A stretch of DNA of 10,728 bases from an uncultured Bacillota bacterium (GCA_937889705.1 CALBYO010000016.1:1-10728); one strand, 5' to 3'; counted from the first letter of the stretch, positions 1 to 7,309 are shown. The notes: generated by a model from the letters alone, not told the origin. Translations and numbers: made by a program.

Positions 1-19
1 GGTAAGAAAAGCATCATGC

Positions 20-49
20 TTGAAATTTCACCTTTGAAAGTGTTAAAAT
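20..49 (+). promoter_or_regulatory. Candidate sigma-A promoter upstream of queH
   Basis: A TTGAAA -35-like hexamer at 20-25 is followed, after 18 bases, by TAAAAT at 44-49. A TG at 41-42 precedes the -10 by one base, giving an extended -10. It would start transcription just before the hairpin element at 59-143, placing that element in the queH 5' leader. This is inference from hexamer matches only. A second TTGAAA at 34-39 has no suitably spaced -10. Confidence 0.45.
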
Positions 50-58
50 AATAAAGAG

Positions 59-143
59 GGGGCGAAAGCCGCTTTTCGCTTGCGAAAAGCAAAAGCGTGC
101 CCACGGCGCGCTTTGCCGCACTTTCGTGCGGGGCTTTCGCCCC
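59..143 (+). repeat. GC-rich three-hairpin (cloverleaf-like) palindromic element
   Basis: A 12-bp perfect stem pairs 59-70 (GGGGCGAAAGCC) with 132-143 (GGCTTTCGCCCC). Three hairpins lie inside it. The first is 71-79 with 82-90 (GCTTTTCGC/GCGAAAAGC, 9 bp). The second is 95-101 with 105-111 (7 bp, one G-T wobble). The third is 116-121 with 126-131 (CCGCAC/GTGCGG, 6 bp). Almost every base is in a stem, and the block is far richer in GC than the surrounding sequence. It is not a tRNA, because no T-loop or anticodon arrangement is present. It may be a dispersed palindromic repeat (REP or MITE-like) or a structured leader RNA of queH. The structure is seen directly in the sequence; the function is unknown. 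Confidence 0.75.
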
Positions 144-159
144 ACCCAAAAGGAACAAA

Positions 160-738
160 ATGAACTATAACGACAAAATGAAAGAAAAAATATCATCTTT
201 TAATGGAGAAAAGAAAAAACTTTTGCTCCATAGTTGTTGCGCGCCTTGTTCAAGTGCAGTTATTGAGCGACTTTTGCCGTATTTTAATATCACAGTTTTG
301 TATTACAATCCCAACATCATGCCGGAAGAAGAATATGAAAAGCGTAAAAACGAGCAAATACGCTTTCTAAAAAAATTGAATATTCCAATGTTGAATATTG
401 ATTATTCGCATCAAGATTATTTGAACGCAGTAAAAGGCAAGGAGAATTTGGGTGAACATTCGCCACGCTGTTATGAATGTTACAAACTTAGGCTTTCAAA
501 AACTGCTTTACTCGCAAAAGAAAATGGATTTGACTTATTCTGCACGACATTATCAGTCAGCCCATATAAAAACTCAACTTGGATTAACGAAATTATGCAA
601 GAATTGTCAAAACAATTTGATGTAGATTATCTTCCATCAGATTTCAAAAAGGAAAATGGTTATTTGCGTTCACTTCAACTATCTAAGGAAAATAATTTTT
701 ATAGACAGACCTATTGCGGCTGCAAGTTTGATAATTAA
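160..738 (+). CDS. queH: Epoxyqueuosine reductase QueH
   Basis: This gene encodes a QueH-family (DUF208) enzyme that reduces epoxyqueuosine to queuosine at tRNA position 34, the last step of queuosine synthesis and an alternative to QueG. The 192-residue product has the family's cysteine pattern: HSCCAPC (Cys26, Cys27, Cys30), RCYECY (Cys104, Cys107) and a C-terminal YCGC (Cys186, Cys188). These are the expected ligands for the iron-sulfur and iron centre. The ATG at 160 was chosen because AAAAGGAA at 148-155 is a well-placed ribosome binding site and the protein then begins as family members usually do. An in-frame GTG at 97 would translate the GC-rich hairpin element and is unlikely. No other queuosine genes are in the window. 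There is no clear terminator after the stop, and the tig promoter follows directly. Confidence 0.93.
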   Translation: MNYNDKMKEKISSFNGEKKKLLLHSCCAPCSSAVIERLLPYFNITVLYYNPNIMPEEEYEKRKNEQIRFLKKLNIPMLNIDYSHQDYLNAVKGKENLGEHSPRCYECYKLRLSKTALLAKENGFDLFCTTLSVSPYKNSTWINEIMQELSKQFDVDYLPSDFKKENGYLRSLQLSKENNFYRQTYCGCKFDN

Positions 739-757
739 ATAAAATTATTAAAAATAA

Positions 758-786
758 TTGTTTTCTTTTGTTTTGTGTGCTATAAT
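758..786 (+). promoter_or_regulatory. Promoter of the tig-clpP-clpX operon
   Basis: TTGTTT at 758-763 is followed, after 17 bases, by a perfect TATAAT at 781-786, with TG at 778-779 giving an extended -10 (TGCTATAAT). It lies 31 bases before the tig start and 20 bases after the queH stop, so tig and its downstream genes have their own strong sigma-A-type promoter. No CtsR-like or CIRCE-like operator was noticed around it. Confidence 0.8.
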
Positions 787-816
787 GCCCAAGATTTAAA
801 ATTTAAGGAGAAAAAA

Positions 817-2103
817 ATGAGTTACAAAATTACAAAAAAAGAAAAAAATAATTATGAAGTAGAAATCACAATCTCTGCTGAAGAATGGGAAAATGCTGTT
901 GAAGCAACATATCAAGCAGACAAAAATAGATTTTCTGTTCAAGGTTTCAGAAAAGGAAAAGCACCTAGAAAAGTTATCGAAAAGAACTATGGAGAAATGG
1001 TTTTCTTTGATGGCGCTTTTGAAAGAGCTTTCTCAGAAGAATATGGTAAATTTTTGGACGAAAATAAAGACTTTGAACCTATTGTTCAACCAGATGTTAA
1101 AATCGACAAGTTTGGTAAAGAAGGTTTAGTTGTAACTGCTAGCGTTGCTGGCGTTCCAGAAGTTAAACTTGGTGCATACACAGGTTTAACAGTTAAAAAA
1201 GAATGCAAAAAAGCAACTAAAAAAGAAGTTGAAGATGAACTTAAAATGGTTGCTGAAAGAAGTGCAAGATTTGTTGACGCATCAGATGACGAAGCCAAAA
1301 TGGGCGATTTCGCAACAATCGACTTTGTTGGTATGGTAGATGGAGAAATTTTTGAAGGCGGCAGTGCAACAAATTATAGATTAGAACTTGGTTCAAAGAG
1401 TTTTATTGATACTTTTGAAGACCAAATCGTTGGCATGAAAGTTGGTGACAACAAAGATGTTAATGTAACATTCCCAGCAAACTATGGCGCTGAAAACTTG
1501 CAAAATAAACCAGCAGTTTTCAAAGTTACACTTGAAAAAATTGAAAGAAAACAACTTCCAGAAATAAATGATGCTTTTGCTTCTAATGTAAGCGAATTTG
1601 AAACTCTTGAAGATTATAAAAAAGATATTGAAAAGAGAATGAACATTAAGAAAGAACAAGAAGCTGAAAGAAAACTTGAAAACGATTTAATTGAAAAAAT
1701 TGTTGATGCAAGTGAAGTTGAAGTTCCAGAAATTTTGATTGAACGCCAATTAGATATGTTTATCAAAGATTTGGAAGCAAGATTAAGCTACCAAGGTTTA
1801 AAACTTGACGAATATCTTGGCTATCTTGGAACAGACGTCCAAAAACTTAGAGAAGAAAGAAAAGAACAAGCAAAACAATCATGCAAAACAAGACTTGTTT
1901 TGGAAGAATTGATTAAAAAAGAAAACTTGTATGTAACTGACGAAGAACTTAACGCAAAACTCCAAGAAATGGCAGATTTGTATAAAAAAGATTTGGAAGA
2001 ATACAAGAAAACTTTGGACAATAATACAATAGCTTACTTTGAAAACGACATTTTAATGAAAAAATTGCTAGATTTCTTAAAAGCTAACAATACTATTGCT
2101 TAA
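817..2103 (+). CDS. tig: Trigger factor (ribosome-associated chaperone and prolyl isomerase)
   Basis: Trigger factor binds the ribosome near the exit tunnel and shields nascent chains; its central domain is an FKBP-type peptidyl-prolyl isomerase. The 428-residue length is normal for the family. The N-terminal ribosome-binding domain carries the signature GFRKGKAP at residues 43-50. The FKBP-like domain spans about 160-243 (GDFATIDFVG at its start, then EGGSATNYRLELGS). The rest is the lysine- and glutamate-rich helical C-terminal chaperone domain. The start at 817 is set by AAGGAG at 805-810, six bases upstream; an in-frame GTG at 775 overlaps the promoter and is rejected. clpP follows after 36 bases, the common Bacillota arrangement linking folding to ClpXP proteolysis. 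Confidence 0.97.
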   Translation: MSYKITKKEKNNYEVEITISAEEWENAVEATYQADKNRFSVQGFRKGKAPRKVIEKNYGEMVFFDGAFERAFSEEYGKFLDENKDFEPIVQPDVKIDKFGKEGLVVTASVAGVPEVKLGAYTGLTVKKECKKATKKEVEDELKMVAERSARFVDASDDEAKMGDFATIDFVGMVDGEIFEGGSATNYRLELGSKSFIDTFEDQIVGMKVGDNKDVNVTFPANYGAENLQNKPAVFKVTLEKIERKQLPEINDAFASNVSEFETLEDYKKDIEKRMNIKKEQEAERKLENDLIEKIVDASEVEVPEILIERQLDMFIKDLEARLSYQGLKLDEYLGYLGTDVQKLREERKEQAKQSCKTRLVLEELIKKENLYVTDEELNAKLQEMADLYKKDLEEYKKTLDNNTIAYFENDILMKKLLDFLKANNTIA

Positions 2104-2139
2104 TAAATTGGATATAAATAATTGGAAGGAGAAAAATTT

Positions 2140-2739
2140 ATGTTAATTCCTATGGTTGTTGACCAAACAGCAAATGGCGAACGCTCTTACGATATTTATT
2201 CAAGGTTATTAGAAGATAGAATTATTTTCCTTTCAGGCGAGATAAATGATCAAGTTGCCAACAGTGTTGTTGCGCAACTTATTTATCTTGAAGGCAAAAA
2301 CCCCGATAAAGATATCTTCTTGTATATCAATAGCCCAGGTGGAAGCGTTTCCGCTGGTCTTGCTATTTACGATACAATGAACTATATCAAATGCGATGTT
2401 GCAACAACTTGCGTTGGACTCGCAGCATCTATGGGTGCATTTTTGCTTGCAAGCGGTGCAAAAGGTAAAAGATTTGCACTTCCAAACTCTGAAATTATGA
2501 TTCACCAACCACTTGGTGGGGCACAAGGTCAAGCAAGCGACATTGAAATTCAAGCAAAACAAATTCAAAAAATTAAAGCCAAAATCAATAGAATAATTTC
2601 TGAAAATACTGGAAAACCTATTGAACAAGTTGAAAAGGACACGGATCGTGACCATTATTTAAGCGCTGATGAAGCACTTGAATATGGTTTGATTGACAAA
2701 GTCTATGTTAAACGCGGCGTTGAGAAAAAGCCTGAATAA
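2140..2739 (+). CDS. clpP: ATP-dependent Clp protease proteolytic subunit ClpP
   Basis: ClpP is the serine peptidase that forms the barrel-shaped proteolytic chamber working with ClpX or other Clp ATPases. The product is 199 residues, the usual size. The catalytic triad is visible: Ser97 in GLAASMGA, His122 in IMIHQP and Asp171 in DTDRD. NSPGGSVSAG at 64-73 is the family's substrate-binding and oxyanion region. IYSRLLEDRIIFL near the N terminus matches the ATPase-docking part of family members. The ATG at 2140 follows AAGGAG at 2126-2131 with eight bases of spacing; an in-frame TTG at 2122 would overlap that site. It lies between tig and clpX, so the ATPase partner is encoded next door. Confidence 0.97.
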   Translation: MLIPMVVDQTANGERSYDIYSRLLEDRIIFLSGEINDQVANSVVAQLIYLEGKNPDKDIFLYINSPGGSVSAGLAIYDTMNYIKCDVATTCVGLAASMGAFLLASGAKGKRFALPNSEIMIHQPLGGAQGQASDIEIQAKQIQKIKAKINRIISENTGKPIEQVEKDTDRDHYLSADEALEYGLIDKVYVKRGVEKKPE

Positions 2740-2744
2740 AAGGG

Positions 2745-2773
2745 TTGATTAAAAAATATTTTTTAACTAATAA
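2745..2773 (+). promoter_or_regulatory. Possible internal promoter ahead of clpX
   Basis: TTGATT at 2745-2750 and TAATAA at 2768-2773 are separated by 17 bases in the 48-base gap between clpP and clpX. The spacer region contains an AT-only palindrome, TTAAAAAATATTTTTTAA, that begins inside the -35 hexamer. It could give extra clpX transcription besides read-through from the tig promoter. AT-rich gaps often contain such matches by chance, so support is weak. Confidence 0.3.
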
Positions 2774-2787
2774 TATATTGAGGTGTT

Positions 2788-4056
2788 ATGGAAAAGGAAA
2801 GAAAGACCCTTTGTTGTTCTTTTTGTGGCAAACCACAAGAAGCCGTAAAAAAACTTATTGCCAATCCAGATGGCAATAGTTTTATTTGCAACGAATGTAT
2901 AGATATTTGCAAAGAAATTATTCAAGAAGAAAAAGTTTCCAAACTTGATAGTAAAATTGAACTTCTTGCACCAGAAGAAATTAAAAAAAGACTTGATGAT
3001 TATATAGTTGGACAAGATGACGCAAAACGCGCTCTTGCAGTTGCTGTTTATAATCATTATAAAAGAGTTAATTATAACTTGCTAACAAGCAAGTCGAAAA
3101 AAGAACAAAATGACGACATTGAACTTGAAAAATCAAATATTTTAATGGTCGGCCCAACAGGTAGCGGCAAAACATTGCTCGCAAAAACGCTTGCTAAGAT
3201 TTTAAATGTTCCGTTTGCTTCATGCGATGCAACAACATTGACCGAAGCGGGTTATGTTGGTGACGATGTTGAAAATATTTTGTTAAAACTTATTCAAAAC
3301 GCAAATTATGACATTGCCAAGGCAGAACGTGGCATAATTTATGTTGATGAAATAGATAAACTTGCAAAGAAAAGCCAAAATGTTTCAATTACTCGTGATG
3401 TTTCAGGCGAAGGCGTTCAACAAGCACTTTTAAAAATTGTTGAATCTACAATCGCATCAGTTCCTCCACAAGGCGGAAGAAAACACCCTCATCAAGAAAT
3501 GTTGCAAATTGATACAACAAACATTTTATTTATTTGCGGTGGCGCATTTATCGGACTTGATAAAATTATCGAAGCAAGGTTGAATGATAGCACTCTTGGT
3601 TTCAGTGCAGATGTTAAAACAAAAGTGGATAGGGAAGAACTTAATGTTATTAAACAAACTCAGCCACAAGACCTTATAAAATTTGGTCTTATTCCAGAAT
3701 TTATCGGCAGAATGCCAGTGTTTGTGTCACTTTCAGACTTGAAAGAAGACGCTTTTGTTAAGATTTTGACCGAACCTAAAAATGCACTTGTTAAACAATA
3801 TAAAAAATTGTTCAAAATGGATAATATTGACCTTGTTTTTGAGCCAGATGCAGTTGATGCAGTTGCGCATAGAGCAAGCGAACTCAAAACAGGCGCGCGC
3901 GGACTCAGGGCAATTTTGGAAGATGCAATGCAAGATGTTATGTTTACATCGCCAAGTAATGTTGATATAGACAAAATCATAATTACAAAAGATGTAATTT
4001 TAAATCACTCAAAACCTGAAATAACTTACAAAGTTAAATCAGAAGAAACAGCATAA
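2788..4056 (+). CDS. clpX: ATP-dependent Clp protease ATP-binding subunit ClpX
   Basis: ClpX is the AAA+ unfoldase that recognises substrates and threads them into ClpP. The 422-residue protein shows all expected parts. The N-terminal zinc-binding domain has Cys10-x2-Cys13 and Cys34-x2-Cys37. Walker A is GPTGSGKT at 122-129 and Walker B is IIYVDE at 183-188. The pore loop YVG is at 156-158 and the RKH loop at 231-233. The ClpP-docking IGF-type loop appears as LGF at 270-272. The arginine finger region is GRMP (Arg308) and sensor 2 is GAR (Arg371). A short GAGGTG ribosome binding site at 2780-2785 precedes the ATG closely. It is the last gene of the operon, with a terminator starting at its stop codon. 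Confidence 0.98.
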   Translation: MEKERKTLCCSFCGKPQEAVKKLIANPDGNSFICNECIDICKEIIQEEKVSKLDSKIELLAPEEIKKRLDDYIVGQDDAKRALAVAVYNHYKRVNYNLLTSKSKKEQNDDIELEKSNILMVGPTGSGKTLLAKTLAKILNVPFASCDATTLTEAGYVGDDVENILLKLIQNANYDIAKAERGIIYVDEIDKLAKKSQNVSITRDVSGEGVQQALLKIVESTIASVPPQGGRKHPHQEMLQIDTTNILFICGGAFIGLDKIIEARLNDSTLGFSADVKTKVDREELNVIKQTQPQDLIKFGLIPEFIGRMPVFVSLSDLKEDAFVKILTEPKNALVKQYKKLFKMDNIDLVFEPDAVDAVAHRASELKTGARGLRAILEDAMQDVMFTSPSNVDIDKIIITKDVILNHSKPEITYKVKSEETA

Positions 4057-4081
4057 TCTCTCAGTTTTGAGAGATTTTTTT
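4055..4081 (+). terminator. Intrinsic terminator of the tig-clpP-clpX operon
   Basis: AATCTCTCA at 4055-4063 pairs perfectly with TGAGAGATT at 4068-4076 around a GTTT loop, followed by a run of T to 4081. The stem begins within the clpX stop codon, so the operon ends immediately after clpX. Confidence 0.9.
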
Positions 4082-4082
4082 A

Positions 4083-4118
4083 AAAAAAAAGTGGGCTTAA
4101 ACAGGCTCACTTTTTTTG
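4083..4118. terminator. Terminator between convergent clpX and dnaA, probably bidirectional
   Basis: A run of A followed by GTGGGC (4091-4096) pairs with GCTCAC (4105-4110) and a run of T. The stem has one G-T wobble when read on the plus strand and one A-C mismatch on the minus strand. Both ends carry the homopolymer run needed for termination. It lies 15 bases beyond the dnaA stop codon and most likely ends dnaA transcription, with back-up use for clpX. Confidence 0.75.
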
Positions 4119-4132
4119 TTATTTTTAATTGT

Positions 4133-5494
4133 TTAATTAGCGTTTATTTGCTCTTTAATGGCATTGACAAGTGTTTTAACTCGGCCGCCATCTCTGTATT
4201 GTTCGGTGATTTTGTCGCGCGCATGGATAATTGTTGTATGATCTCTGCCGCCAAAGAGTTTTCCAATAGCAACTAGTGGCATATCTAACATCTCGCTGAT
4301 TAAGTAAATAGCAATCATTCTTGGCTCAACAATTTCTTTGCTTTTCTTTTTACCAACAATATCGGCTTTTGAAATTCCAAAATATTTACAGGTTGCGTCA
4401 ATAATTGTGTCTGGGCTTAAATCTTCGCGTTTTTCGTCTAAGTCTTCTTTAAATGCTTCTTTTGCTTCTTCAAGCGATGCTGATTTTTTCCCAAGAAGCG
4501 TTGCAAAGAAATAAACTTTTGCAAGCAAACCTTCCATTTCACGAATGTTTGTGTCTATTTTTTCGGCGATGAAGTTAATAACCTCGTCATCTATTATATA
4601 TCTTTCAAGTTGTGCTTTTTTTCTTAAAATTGCCACTCTGGTTTCAAAATCAGGTGATTGGACATCTTGAATCAAACCGCTTGCGAAGCGTGAACGCAAT
4701 CTATCTGACAATGTTGCAATTTCTTTTGGTGGACGGTCTGACGCGATGATGATTTGTTTGTTATTTTGATACAAGTCGTTAAAAGTATGGAAAAATTCTT
4801 CTTGTGTTTCGTTTTTATTGGTTATAAATTGAATATCGTCAACCATTAAAACATCAACATTTCTATATTTTTCTCTAAATTTGTTGATGCCTTGGTCTTT
4901 ATTTGAACCATGAAGGCTGTCGATATAGTCATTTGTAAATTTTTCGCAAGTTACATACTTGATTTTAAGGTCTGGCAACTCTTTTTTGATGTAATTTCCG
5001 ATAGCGTGAAGAACGTGTGTTTTGCCAAGACCAACGCCACCATAAATAAAGAGTGGGTTGAAACGCTTGCCTGGATTTTCGGCAACTGAGCGGGCAGCAG
5101 CATAAACAAATTGGTTACTTTTGCCAACAACAAAGTTATCAAAGGTATATTTTGGATTGAAAGCGTTTTTATCTTCTTCTATCTCTTTTTCAACGACTGC
5201 TTGGTTGATTTCTGGCTTGTTTTTCTTTAAAAATTCTTTTTTTTCGTCTGGGTCTAAAATTTCAAAAGGAGTGTCTTCGCCAAAGACTTCTTCAATAGCA
5301 GATTTGAGTTGCTCGGAATGATTTTTCATAAGTTGCTTTTTAGCGTATGTGGAATTTGTTGACAAAATCAACTTTTCAAATTTATTGTAGTCTAACACTT
5401 CAAGTGGAGCAATCCAAAGGTCAAAAGAAACGGCGCTAACCATCATTTCAACTTTTAATAAAACTTGTTTCCACATCTCTTGCAATTCTTTCAT
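4133..5494 (-). CDS. dnaA: Chromosomal replication initiator protein DnaA
   Basis: DnaA binds DnaA boxes at the origin and, as an ATP-bound oligomer, melts the DNA and recruits the helicase. The 453-residue product has domain I at the N terminus (MWKQVLLKVEMMVSAVSFDLWI), a short charged linker at about 80-112, and the AAA+ domain III with Walker A GGVGLGKTH at 152-160 and Walker B VLMVDD at 215-220. The DNA-binding domain IV ends with the family signature FGGRDHTTIIHA at 414-425. The start at 5494 is supported by AAAGGAAG at 5499-5506. Unusually for Bacillota, dnaN does not follow it; dnaA faces clpX tail to tail and diverges from a PH-domain gene. No TTATCCACA box was found in its upstream gap, so this is not obviously the origin region. 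Confidence 0.97.
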   Translation of the reverse strand: MKELQEMWKQVLLKVEMMVSAVSFDLWIAPLEVLDYNKFEKLILSTNSTYAKKQLMKNHSEQLKSAIEEVFGEDTPFEILDPDEKKEFLKKNKPEINQAVVEKEIEEDKNAFNPKYTFDNFVVGKSNQFVYAAARSVAENPGKRFNPLFIYGGVGLGKTHVLHAIGNYIKKELPDLKIKYVTCEKFTNDYIDSLHGSNKDQGINKFREKYRNVDVLMVDDIQFITNKNETQEEFFHTFNDLYQNNKQIIIASDRPPKEIATLSDRLRSRFASGLIQDVQSPDFETRVAILRKKAQLERYIIDDEVINFIAEKIDTNIREMEGLLAKVYFFATLLGKKSASLEEAKEAFKEDLDEKREDLSPDTIIDATCKYFGISKADIVGKKKSKEIVEPRMIAIYLISEMLDMPLVAIGKLFGGRDHTTIIHARDKITEQYRDGGRVKTLVNAIKEQINAN

Positions 5495-5524
5495 ATTTCT
5501 TCCTTTAATTATTTAACTTGAAAG

Positions 5525-5554
5525 ATTATAACTTCTTTTGGCGGAACTTGTCAA
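5525..5554 (-). promoter_or_regulatory. Perfect-consensus promoter of dnaA
   Basis: Read on the minus strand, TTGACA (5554-5549) and TATAAT (5530-5525) are both exact consensus hexamers, separated by 18 bases. The site is 30 bases upstream of the dnaA start codon. The octamer CGCCAAAA occurs once in the spacer (5543-5536) and again upstream of the -35 (5567-5560), which could be a regulator site. Confidence 0.85.
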
Positions 5555-5590
5555 CATTTTTTTGGCGTAATAAAATTATTATTTTTTGTT

Positions 5591-5619
5591 TTGCTTTTAT
5601 AGTTAATTGATTGTATAAT
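5591..5619 (+). promoter_or_regulatory. Promoter of the PH-domain/dehydrogenase unit
   Basis: TTGCTT at 5591-5596 is followed, after 17 bases, by an exact TATAAT at 5614-5619, which lies 17 bases before the start codon at 5637. It diverges from the dnaA promoter, and the two -35 hexamers are about 36 bases apart. Confidence 0.65.
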
Positions 5620-5636
5620 ATTTTCAAGGAGTTGAT

Positions 5637-6077
5637 ATGAAACAAGGTCCAAGATATGAAGCAAAGCGCGATTTTTTAGTATTTTTAGTGGTGATGACAA
5701 TGGTTGTTGCAATAGCCTGCATCGCAGTGTTTTTCCCAAAAAATTACTTTTGGCAATACATATTTTTGCTAGTATTTTTCAGTGTTATTTTGCTTGTATA
5801 TTTGTATTCAGTTTTAAAAACTTATTACATTTTTACGGAAGACTATTTGCTGGTTGTAAGCGGCATTTTTAGGAAAAGAATTTATTACAGATACATTGAA
5901 GAAGTAAAACCTGTTAAAAGCATTGTAAGTTCTTTTTGTTTGTCGATTGATAGAATTAAAATCAAACGCGGAAACAAATTTTTTCAAAGAGATTACATTG
6001 CGCCTGTTGATAAAGAAGAAGTGATTGCTGAACTTAAAGAAAGAGCGGCAAAAGCAAGAGAATTTTTAAATAAATAG
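5637..6077 (+). CDS. YyaB-like bacterial PH-domain membrane protein
   Basis: This 146-residue protein has two predicted membrane segments at about 12-33 and 39-61, followed by a cytoplasmic domain. The domain resembles the YyaB-like bacterial PH family (bPH_4): YIFTEDYLLVVSGIFRKRIYY at its start, then SIDRIKIKRG (103-112) and IAPVDKEEVIAEL near the end, which matches that family's closing pattern. Such proteins occur widely in Bacillota, but no precise function is established. A strong AAGGAG at 5626-5631 sets the start. The dehydrogenase gene follows after only 8 bases, so the two are probably cotranscribed and translationally close. The membrane topology and fold are read from the sequence; any role in envelope or stress physiology would be speculation. 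Confidence 0.78.
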   Translation: MKQGPRYEAKRDFLVFLVVMTMVVAIACIAVFFPKNYFWQYIFLLVFFSVILLVYLYSVLKTYYIFTEDYLLVVSGIFRKRIYYRYIEEVKPVKSIVSSFCLSIDRIKIKRGNKFFQRDYIAPVDKEEVIAELKERAAKAREFLNK

Positions 6078-6085
6078 GGTGAAAT

Positions 6086-6877
6086 ATGAATAGAATTGTT
6101 GTTATATCTGGCGGAACAAGTGGAATAGGCAAGCAAACCGCTAAACTCTTTAAAGAAAGTGGCGACAGGGTGTTTGCTCTTGGCTTGCATCCAGACCCAC
6201 TAAACGAAGACGAATATTATTGTGATGTTAGAGATGAACAAGGTTTCAAAGCAAGTATGAACAAAATCGCTTCCGATTATGGAAAGATAGACATTTTGAT
6301 TTGTTCAGCAGGTTTTGGAATTTCTGGCGCAGCAGAACTTTCGGAAACAGATGAAGTTAGACGCCTTTTTGATGTTAATTATTTTGGCGTTTTGAATGCT
6401 GCAAAGGCTTGTTTGCCACACATGGGAAAGGGCGCAAAAATTGTGATTATTGGTTCATGTTGCGGGCTTTTTGCCATGCCATTTAGAATTAATTATTGTG
6501 CAAGCAAATCGGCAGTGAATATGCTTTCACATGGGCTTAGAATGGAACTTTCTCACGCAGGCATAAATGTTTGCTGCATCAATCCTGGCGATGTTAAAAC
6601 GCCATTTATTCAAAACAGAGTTAAGAATTTTGAAACAAATGAACGCTATGGCAAAAAAGTTGAAAATGCACAAGCGATTGTTGAAAAAAATAACTCAAAG
6701 CGAATGAGCGTTGAGTATTGTGCTAATAAAGTTTTTAAAATTGCTAATAAACGCAAGTTTAAAGCAAGTTACATTATTGGGAACAAGTATAAGGTGTTCA
6801 ATTTTTTGGTTAAAATTTTTCCAATAAACTGGTTTTTGAAAGTGTCAAACAAGTTGTTTGGCGGAAAATATAATTAA
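6086..6877 (+). CDS. Short-chain dehydrogenase/reductase (SDR), substrate unknown
   Basis: This is a classical SDR of 263 residues. The Rossmann nucleotide-binding motif is SGGTSGIG at residues 8-15, and CDV (46-48) marks the adenine-contacting region. The catalytic set is Asn98, Ser124, Tyr137 and Lys141, with normal Ser-Tyr and YxxxK spacing. INPGDVKTPF at 165-174 follows the fold's usual pattern. Two points are less typical: the NNAG motif is CSAG (73-76), and the C-terminal 25 residues are hydrophobic and basic, as in SDRs that touch membranes. Cofactor preference cannot be decided, because no clear acidic or arginine determinant follows the second strand. It is read after the PH-domain gene from an AGGGTGA site. 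Its stop codon overlaps that of the convergent ylmC-like gene. The true substrate is not predictable from context. Confidence 0.88.
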   Translation: MNRIVVISGGTSGIGKQTAKLFKESGDRVFALGLHPDPLNEDEYYCDVRDEQGFKASMNKIASDYGKIDILICSAGFGISGAAELSETDEVRRLFDVNYFGVLNAAKACLPHMGKGAKIVIIGSCCGLFAMPFRINYCASKSAVNMLSHGLRMELSHAGINVCCINPGDVKTPFIQNRVKNFETNERYGKKVENAQAIVEKNNSKRMSVEYCANKVFKIANKRKFKASYIIGNKYKVFNFLVKIFPINWFLKVSNKLFGGKYN

Positions 6878-7191
6878 TTATTGCTATTTTTTAGCGTTAT
6901 TGTCTTATTATCTTGGGTGCAGGCTGTGCTGTATGTTGAAACAGGGGAATTAACTCCAAATAGTTCAACAAGTATGGTGTCTGCACCTATTTTACATATT
7001 TGCGAAAAAGGAATAAATAAGTCGTTGCCACCTTTCAAAAAGCCAAAAATAGTTTTTGTGCCTGGAACGACAATGCCTTTTATTTGTCCACTTGGCAATT
7101 CAAAGACAATGTCAACAACATGACCTAGCCTTGTGCCGTCAACTACATTTATAACTTCCTTGCATCTTAATTCAAGAAAAGATGTTTCCAT
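6874..7191 (-). CDS. YlmC/YmxH-family PRC-barrel protein
   Basis: This 105-residue protein has the compact PRC-barrel fold of the YlmC/YmxH family: SFLELRCKEVINVVDGTRLGHVVDI at the start, then GQIKGIVVPG (35-44) and IPFSQICKIGADTILV (60-75). Such proteins are annotated in spore-forming Bacillota as YlmC/YmxH-family sporulation proteins, though their molecular role is poorly known. The core ends near residue 77; the last 28 residues are polar, look unstructured and are longer than the core requires. AAGGAAGG at 7202-7195 gives a strong start. Its stop overlaps the SDR stop codon tail to tail, leaving no space for a terminator between the two genes. Presence of this gene hints at a sporulating ancestry but does not prove sporulation. 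Confidence 0.85.
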   Translation of the reverse strand: METSFLELRCKEVINVVDGTRLGHVVDIVFELPSGQIKGIVVPGTKTIFGFLKGGNDLFIPFSQICKIGADTILVELFGVNSPVSTYSTACTQDNKTITLKNSNN

Positions 7192-7309
7192 TTACCTTCC
7201 TTTTTTGCATACTTTTGTTGTATATATATGCGTAAACCTAGCAAAATACCACAAAATTTGTCGAAAAATGCACGCACATTTGCAATTTATTTTTTCATAA
7301 ATATTAAGT

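Noticed and set aside
59..143. A tRNA gene, because of the cloverleaf-like folding
   Set aside because: The closing stem is 12 bp, there is no T-loop consensus and no anticodon-loop pattern, and the stem sizes do not fit a tRNA.
97..159. An N-terminal extension of queH from a GTG at 97
   Set aside because: It would translate the GC-rich hairpin element into an alanine- and proline-rich stretch unlike the rest of the protein, it has no ribosome binding site, and the ATG at 160 has one.
2233..2655. A 140-codon open frame on the minus strand inside clpP
   Set aside because: It is a shadow of the highly conserved clpP frame, is rich in Asn, Phe and Cys, has no ribosome binding site, and resembles no family.
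5466..5476. A DnaA box (GTTTCCACA) near the dnaA start
   Set aside because: It matches the consensus at only part of its positions, is single, and lies in coding sequence where it encodes conserved residues.
7251..7261. Short palindrome ACAAAATTTGT in the gap between the ylmC-like gene and the glycosyltransferase gene, as an operator
   Set aside because: It is short and AT-rich, occurs once, and the promoters on either side are too unclear to place it.
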